NCBI GenBank assembly: GCA_014529385.2 | Contig: CM043949.1 | Coordinates: 110,949,977-111,013,976, forward strand | Length of the DNA: 64,000 nt | Direction of reading: 5' to 3' | DNA from: Adiantum capillus-veneris | Taxonomy: Eukaryota; Streptophyta; Polypodiopsida; Polypodiales; Pteridaceae | Part shown: positions 58,271 to 64,000 of the stretch, piece by piece | Layout: each line of letters starts with the position of its first letter | Numbering within the stretch: the first letter of the stretch is position 1 | The notes under the pieces: generated by a model | Database searches by the model: none | Told to the model about the DNA's origin: nothing | What the model saw: the letters and a program-made list of their open reading frames with translations, nothing else | Program-made: the position numbers and the translations under genes

Positions 58271-58700
58271 TCATCCATTCTGGCCTTGAATAGTGACTTC
58301 TTGACCTTGGTTGTCCACAAAAGTAACACTTCCTTGGGCACAATGGATATTGGCATTATGACTAGCTAACCAATCCATTCCAAGAATTCCGTCATAGATT
58401 CCTATGGTTAAGGTTCGAAAAGTAGCAGAAGTAAAGTATTCTCCCAACTTGAAATCTATTTTTCGCACATTGTACTGAGATAACACCTCCTTTCCATTGG
58501 CTAATTCAACTCTCATCTTTCTTGCAGGGTGTTGATTAAGTCCTAACTTAAACATTTAGGTGACAAGAAAGAATGAGTACTACCACAATCAATAAGAAGT
58601 TCAAATTTTTCACCTTGGTGATTTGCAGGTGTTTGAATGACAGCATATTGTTGTCTTGCTCTTGGGTTATCAATTGCAGCATGTAGAGTTGCTCTTTCTT
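58271..58700 (-). pseudogene. Chromovirus aspartic protease, frame-shifted
   Basis: The active-site motif FELLIDCGSTHSFLSP stands at the end of the gag-knuckle ORF (about 58,600), with Cys where Ser is usual (IDSGST). A frameshift at about 58,550 (SPKCL then FKLGLN) leads into YDGILGMDWLASHNANIHCA, the second conserved block. A TGA at 58,271-58,273 (NG[14 protein letters not shown]) separates it from RT in the same frame and probably replaced TGG. Confidence 0.88.
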
Positions 58701-59579
58701 CTTGTTCTTCTCCCAATGTTGGTTCTCCTATGATAGCATTGACTCTGGCAGCCATTCCGTGCCCTCGACCTCGTCCTCCATTTCCTCCTCCACGATTTAT
58801 TATTTGGCCTCGTCCTCTAGCTCGATTGGGTGTTTTAGTTGCGGAGACTCGCCTAGGACATATATTCCTGAAATGTCCTAGCTCGTTGCATTCATAGCAT
58901 CTAAGATCTGCATTTTGAGCTCCGTTTGCTGAAGCTTCAACTATTGGATGAGTTTGGTGAACTCGGTGAACTTGCCTTTGGCTCCACATCATAGGCCGTC
59001 CTCTCCTTGTAGCATTCCTTGTATTTCCATTCCGTACCCTTTGAGAGTTTGGCATCTCTTTAGCTAAGGGTTTAGCTTTTAAAAGAGCATCTTGCAAATT
59101 TACAGGCCTCATGGCTTCTAGATGAGTATTTAAAGGAGCCCTCGGCAGAAACGGGCTACTTGTTGATCTGCGGTCATTGGAGGAGCATAGCGCCTAAGAG
59201 TTGCAAATTTGGAGTAGTATTCTTCCACTGTAAGATGAAAGTGACGTAAGTTGAAGAATTCATTCTTCTTAAGGGATTCGTGTACAGGTGGAAGATAACG
59301 TTCTTTGACAACATACTTAATATCTTCCCAAGTTTGAGTGTTTTGAGCTACTTGGTTATCTTTGCAGCGTTGTTTCCACCAAAGCTTGGCATCCCCCGTG
59401 AGACGAAACATAGCCAACATTGCTTGGTTATCGGGAGTAGTATCAGCAGCAGCAAAATAATCCTCCATCTCTTCGAGCCACACTTCTGCATCGCGCTCAA
59501 CTAGGGCTCCTTCCCCTTTGAAAGAGGGAAGTTTAGCTTGCTTGAGAAGTAGCTTTTTCTCTTGAAGAGATGTGTACAC
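58543..59579 (-). pseudogene. Chromovirus gag with zinc knuckle
   Basis: The first block (59,579-59,130) has LPSFKGEGALVERDAEVWLE, MLAMFRLTGDAKLWWKQRC, WEDIKYVVKERYLPPV and FNLRHFHLTVEEYYSKFATL, the Retrotrans_gag domain. A frameshift near 59,130 leads to the second block (59,112-58,543) with the CCHC knuckle CYECNELGHFRNICP and an Arg/Gly-rich tail (RGRGQIINRGGGNGGRGRGH). No ATG lies at the head of the first block: the open frame extends upstream to about 59,640 without Met, and TTGCACAG just upstream could be a splice acceptor. The start is therefore either lost, non-ATG or in an upstream exon. Confidence 0.92.
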
Positions 59580-59761
59580 CGCACTCTGTGCAATATAGAT
59601 TAAGTGAAACTTTATTAGATACTCTAACTTTAATCCACTTTAAGGCAAGACTTGATCAGACAATAATACAAACAAAAGATAATATTAATCCAAACTTTAT
59701 TTATATACACATTATTTGCTACCAAGGTCGGTAGTCTTTACATACAAGGATTGTAATGTCT
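59580..59761. other. Spacer between leader ORF and gag
   Basis: Short AT-rich stretch; on the minus strand TTGCACAG at about 59,585-59,592 is a possible splice acceptor. Confidence 0.35.
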
Positions 59762-60214
59762 CTATATTTTGAGTTTAGTGACTAAAAAAGGATAGGCTAA
59801 AGGATCAAAATAATAAGTTTCTTTTGACCCTTGAAAGCTATGAGATACACATATGGGTCGAAGCCTACCACCATGGATAACTTTTGTAACTTGGTTATAG
59901 ACGCATTGAGTCTGAGATATCTTTTCTCCTCCCAAGGTAATGGTAGCATCCGGATTCTTAGTACCAAGGAAAAGATGAACTTCGATGACTTTTAACTCCT
60001 CTGCCCATCGAAGTTTCTTGAGGTTGGTATCCACGCACCATATCTTGTTACCATCAATGGTATAGATTCCTCCAGATGGACTCCAGTTGATACCCCATCC
60101 TCTATGCACCCTTGGAATAGGTGGTGCAAACACCCTATGCAAAATCATCATCACCCTTTTTCGAAATTGATAATTTGGTGATTGGCATGCATTTTCAAAC
60201 ATGATGGTGAACAC
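59762..60214 (-). CDS. 150-aa ORF in chromovirus leader, unknown function
   Basis: It lies between the PBS and gag on the coding strand and opens with ATG at 60,214. The protein contains RVHRGWGINWSPSGGIYTID, NKIWCVDTNLKKLRWAEEL and SHSFQGSKETYYFDPLAYPF, a composition that looks like a folded, Trp/Tyr/Gly-containing domain rather than random sequence. It is free of stops while gag and pol are broken. Chromoviruses normally have no gene here. It could be a captured host fragment, an accessory gene, or a first exon spliced to gag. I do not recognise the family. Confidence 0.5.
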   Translation of the reverse strand: MFTIMFENACQSPNYQFRKRVMMILHRVFAPPIPRVHRGWGINWSPSGGIYTIDGNKIWCVDTNLKKLRWAEELKVIEVHLFLGTKNPDATITLGGEKISQTQCVYNQVTKVIHGGRLRPICVSHSFQGSKETYYFDPLAYPFLVTKLKI

Positions 60215-60382
60215 CTGGAATTTTTGGTAGGCTGAATGAACATTTTCCTATACCAGGAAAGTTCAGTCTGCAATACCATATAAAAACTCAAAACAATTTT
60301 TCTAGGTTCTTCTATTATTTCAAACATTCGCATCCTTCAATATCCAAACATCAATCTGAAAATCTCCCCAAGCTTTAACCTA

Positions 60383-60395
60383 GGCTCTGATACTA
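60383..60395 (-). promoter_or_regulatory. Primer-binding site of chromovirus, tRNA-iMet type
   Basis: The minus strand reads TAGTATCAGAGCC, one change from TGGTATCAGAGCC, one base from the LTR edge. Confidence 0.85.
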
Positions 60396-60396
60396 G

Positions 60397-62541
60397 TGTG
60401 AGGTCCCTGCCCCTTTTTGAAAGGAGCGGAGTACCTTTGATAGGTCTCCTATCCTGGAAAAGAAAAACCAACGGACATTGCCTTAGCTACTACGTAGCTA
60501 CGGGCATGAACTGTTAGTGAAGGATTGGTCCTATCTCAGTATGGCGGAGCGTGACCACCATAACCCTATCTAAAACTATCTATAATCAATTATACCTAAC
60601 AGTATAAATCTTAGAGTGATCAACCTGTGTGCTTTTTTCTCCATGTTTCAGAAGCACAGCCGCCAAGGTTTGTCTCTTTTAAGATTTATGACTTTAAAAA
60701 AATAATTTCTAGAGTTGGAATGTTACCCGACTCATCGGGTCCACCCGTCCATAGAATGATACTGTCGGGGTATCATTCTCTCACTTTCCACACCGCACTC
60801 ACCCTTCTTTTGTTATCTAATTACTACCACAGTGTTTAAGCATACATGTTCCTTTACTTTATTTATGATACTGGTTCGTTAAAACAGCCCTTCAAACAGT
60901 ATAACAAAGAATAGTCAAACAAGATGTCGTCCAATTTTAAACCAACAACCCTTGGATTAGGTTCACTCAAGAATCTCTACTGGCGCTATTATGTCCGATT
61001 GGTATATACATTATTTATAAAAACCCTTGTCCTCCTGAGCGTCCCATACCGCTCGACAAGTACTTGTTGTGCTAATCTGGACGTACTCCCATCACAGCAA
61101 CAACGGTGCCAATCTGGGCATCATCCTTAGGCCACGGCAAAACAAATCTGTAGTATCCAGTTGGGCTAATCTGGGTGTACTCCCACCACAGCATCACCGG
61201 TGCCATCCTGGGCGTCATCTCACGCCTCGGCAACTGCCACATAATACCAGCGCTAATAAGTAGAGAGGCTTGAGAGAAACCATACCGAAGGTTTTGGACA
61301 AACATTCTTTCCTATAGCAACCAGTTTAACCAGACAATCTTTCCTACTTGTCAAACATATGCCGAGTTTCTTGGGGTTATCTCCGTGGTTTCGGTCCGTG
61401 TTTTCTTTTCATAAGGTAAATATATATTCCTATGGTCTCGCATATGCAATGATGCATAACTTGAACTGCAATACTAACCTGTACCATAGCTCCGATTGGT
61501 CTGATTGGTGGAGACATAACATGTTCCGCAGGAGTTCCACCGTTACTTGTACCAGCTTCATGATCATTAGCGCCTTGGTTTCGAGCACGCTTTGGGGCCT
61601 TTTTTTTGTACTACATTTATGTTATACACTTAAAACTTTAAATTGGTCAATTTCCCTAGTAATCTCTTGTTTGCAAAGAGAGTTTGTAATTTGAACCCTC
61701 GCCAACTCGGATTCACACTTATTGTTGTTGTTCTATATCTAATTTCTATTTGGTAATCATAATTAATCAAAAATTAAGTGTGTAAACTATGAGTGAAAGT
61801 TTAAGAATGCATTACTTTTATGCTTCACATTTCTAATCCAATTCTAACTTCAATTTCCATACTTCAACTAAATCAATTTTTAGTATTATTCAAAATTCTA
61901 CTTAATCTAATGGACAATAAAATTGGTGAATGAGAATTTCATCATGTATAATAAGAATATGATGAGTTCTCTTATGTATTAACTTTCAATTAACAATGTA
62001 TAATTTAATAGTGAAGATGTACTAACTAGAGAGAGTAGGTATACTTAGAGAGATTAGAGTAAGAGAAAACATACACATACATCTTTTCTAAAGTTAATTG
62101 AATCTTACTATCCATTAGAGAGATTAGAGTAAAAGAGAACACACACATCCTTTTCTAAAGCTAATTGAATCTTACTAATCTATTAGAAGATTAGAGTAAA
62201 AGAGAACACACACACACATATCCTTCTTAAAGCTAATTAAATCTTACTAATCCATTAGAGATTAGAGTAATAGATAGCACACACACACACATAGCTGATT
62301 GAATCTTACTAATCTATTAGAGAAATTAGAGTAAGAGATAGCACACATACACACATATCCTTCTTAAAACTAATTGAATCTTACTAATCTATTAGAGAGA
62401 TTAGAGTAAGAAATAGCACACACACACACATAGCTAATTGAATCTTACTAATCTATTAGAGAGATTAGAGTAAGAGATAGCACACACAAACACATAGCCG
62501 ATTGAATCTTACTAATCTATTAGAGAAATTAGAGTAAGTGA
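60397..62541 (-). mobile_element. 5' LTR of chromovirus, interrupted copy
   Basis: Matches 52,329-54,477 over its whole length (2,145 against 2,149 bases) with scattered differences, including several short indels. The match stops exactly at 62,541, where TGTTG of the next element starts. The promoter half of this LTR lies outside the window. Confidence 0.92.
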
Positions 62542-62705
62542 TGTTGAACTAGAGCGAGAGAGTGTAGGTAGACGAGAGGAGACAGACACAACACCATCAT
62601 ATGCAAACCCCAAAGTGTGTATAGAGCACACACTGAGTACACATATATAGTGGGGACTCCTAGCTATATATAGCATAAGTGTGGGCTCTCTATATAGCTC
62701 CAACA
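62542..62705 (-). mobile_element. 164-bp LTR (3' LTR) of a nested minus-strand element
   Basis: It opens TGTTGAACTAGAGC and ends TATAGCTCCAACA, giving a TGTTG...CAACA inverted end. The minus strand next to it reads AGTGGGGG (62,706-62,713), a polypurine tract, so this is a 3' LTR whose element extends to the right beyond the window. Its left edge coincides with the break in the chromovirus LTR; AGTGA (62,537-62,541) is the expected target duplication. The short LTR size suits a copia-type element. Confidence 0.8.
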
Positions 62706-62815
62706 CCCCCACTGAAATAGGAGTCCCTAACTGTGGATGAAAAAACCCTTGGGTGTACAAGGGAAAAACCCACAGCACCATATACATGCACTGTTGTATT
62801 AATAAATTTTCAAGT

Positions 62816-62944
62816 TTACAAAATATGTTCCCGAGGAGCTACATCACTCCATAATATATCATTCTTGTGCCACTGCAAATGTTTTGATAGAGCAACGTTA
62901 ACGTCTTTGATCCCTTGTATATGCTGCTTAATGTGATCTTCATC
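62816..62944 (-). other. Possible last exon of a gene in the nested element
   Basis: The minus strand shows a splice-acceptor-like TTGATTACAG ending at 62,945, then an open frame DEDHIKQHIQGIKDVNVALS continuing to LWSDVAPREHIL and TAA at 62,816-62,818. About 43 codons, no family match; the copia polyprotein end does not normally look like this. Weak evidence. Confidence 0.25.
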
Positions 62945-63203
62945 CTGTAATCAATACCAACTCAAGAAACATATCAAAATGTGAAGGTTATAAATAATCA
63001 CATCACATTGTCCTTAGAGACGGTTCGCGACTCCGCTCTAGAGACGACATAGAAACAAACATAATTCCGATGCAATCACATGTGCAGAAGACATAGAAAC
63101 AAGTGTAATATCAATGTAATCACAAGTGCACACACATATACAAAGATGAGATGTAATGAATATAGTGGGGTCCCCTAAGATCTCAACAGCTGGAAGTTGT
63201 CAT

Positions 63204-63525
63204 CATCATGGCTTCACGTACCATGGCATAAGAGACGCTCAGAAAAGCTTTGAAATAGAAATCATCATGGTTTTACGTACCATGGCATCAGAGAAGTTTT
63301 CTTCAAATCAAATAAAAGATGTAAAATAGTAATCTTTACGTACCATGGCATCACGGTATTCACCATGGTAGTAGAGACGCTCCGAAAAAGCTTTAAAATA
63401 GCAATTATCATGGCTTTACGTACCATGGCATTAGAGACGTTTTTCTTCAAATGAAATTAAAACTATAAAATAGTAATTATCATCATGGCTTTACGTACCA
63501 TGGCATCCGAGACGCTAGTTTGTGC
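63204..63525. repeat. Imperfect tandem repeat with ACGTACCATGGCAT core
   Basis: The core recurs at about 63,218, 63,275, 63,338, 63,417 and 63,494, usually preceded by ATCATGGCTTT and followed by AGAGACG. Spacing is about 57-79 bases. Short ORFs here are repeat translations. Confidence 0.85.
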
Positions 63526-64000
63526 AAAATCTGCAAAACCTCAAGACAATGAGTAATCAGTAGATAATGGCTTGGTAAATCTTGTCATCTCTACGTCAAT
63601 GATTCACATGAAAACCATCACACACGTTAGTATACGATCCCATAAGACGATCATAAAATTACGTGAAGTATTTACAACAATATCAATAGCAACAAATTAC
63701 AAGAAGTGATGTCCAAACACACAATCTCAATAGGGAAAGGTCGAGGTGGCTAATCCCTAGTGACGAGGAAGGCCGAAAATATTTGTGCCTCAATCCGGGT
63801 AGAAACAAATTACAAAAACTACTTCAATTTCGGCACTCATAGATCTTGAAGGCTCATAGGAATCGCAAACCTCTTAGACAAATATCTTAATATAAACATT
63901 CACCAGCTCTTAGAAATGAAATATACGATCACTTACGATTGGCTCTTAAACTTGAGATTCTCTCGATTTTTAGGTCAAAATTTGAAGCTTTTACACTAAA
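63526..64000. other. Interior of nested element, no gene recognised
   Basis: AT-rich sequence without convincing ORF; it presumably continues into the element body outside the window. Confidence 0.35.

Larger units (their letters stand above)
52329..62541 (-). mobile_element. Chromovirus (Ty3/gypsy with chromodomain), interrupted right LTR
   Basis: The left LTR (52,329-55,306) and right LTR (from 60,397) share about 2.15 kb of near-identical sequence, both opening TGTGAGGTCCC. The minus strand carries PBS, leader ORF, gag, protease, RT, RNase H, integrase and chromodomain in order, so the right LTR is the 5' LTR. The right LTR matches only up to 62,541, where another element begins; about 830 bases equivalent to 54,478-55,306 should lie beyond that insertion. 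The LTRs look only a few percent different by eye, so the insertion is fairly young, yet the coding region has about five stops and several frameshifts. It inserted into the endonuclease domain of a LINE. Confidence 0.93.

Overview
This window looks like intergenic, transposon-dominated DNA from the nuclear genome of a land plant. The evidence is plant-type Ty3/gypsy (chromovirus) and Ty1/copia-like LTR elements primed by tRNA-iMet or tRNA-Asp, DUF4283-type LINE ORF1, a BED/DUF659 hAT transposase, and very long CT, GT and TA microsatellites. A large, repeat-bloated genome such as a fern, lycophyte or gymnosperm is plausible, but the species cannot be fixed from the sequence. I see no intact host gene, tRNA, rRNA or CRISPR. 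The only host-derived pieces are a decayed DEAD-box RNA helicase (2.0-2.7 kb, minus) and a decayed protein-kinase-like sequence (31.4-32.0 kb, minus).

Layout. 1-2.03 kb is a degenerate CAGTA-rich minisatellite with a TA microsatellite. About 4.1-12.5 kb is a minus-strand LTR element with a tRNA-Asp PBS. It has a 2.3 kb leader carrying seven near-identical 22-bp palindromes in a roughly 125-145 bp tandem repeat, then gag, a zinc-knuckle region, an aspartic protease and a W-x-P-K-K repeat tail; it has no RT or integrase. 13-24 kb holds a probable solo LTR, a LINE RT fragment (minus), LTR debris, a degenerate CTCTAAC array and microsatellites. About 24.8-33.85 kb is a composite hAT-like transposon. 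Its two ends carry subterminal repeats in opposite orientation, and inside lie a broken transposase, a minus-strand gypsy fragment and the kinase-like pseudogene. 33.86-37.1 kb contains a LINE endonuclease fragment, a 155-bp LTR and dispersed repeats.

37.1-41.2 kb is a plus-strand element with a copia-like start (LTR, iMet-type PBS, gag-like N-terminus) followed by a long unknown, partly coiled-coil protein and no pol. About 42-46 kb is another LTR-type element coding two overlapping acidic ORFs (about 314 and 437 aa) of unknown function. 47-48.7 kb has a second set of 22-bp palindromes next to an LTR-like stretch. 50.3-52.3 kb is a LINE (ORF1 plus the start of the ORF2 endonuclease) cut by a chromovirus. 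That chromovirus (52,329 to beyond 62,541) has LTRs of about 3 kb and a minus-strand gag-PR-RT-RH-IN-chromodomain. Its right LTR is in turn cut at 62,541/62,542 by a short-LTR minus-strand element that runs off the window.

A shared theme is decay. Reading frames in four separate elements are broken mostly by TAG codons, often where Gln (CAG) is expected, which fits C-to-T change at methylated CHG sites. The most unusual structures are the two leader-type 22-bp palindrome sets, the hAT ends, and the large pol-less coding regions.
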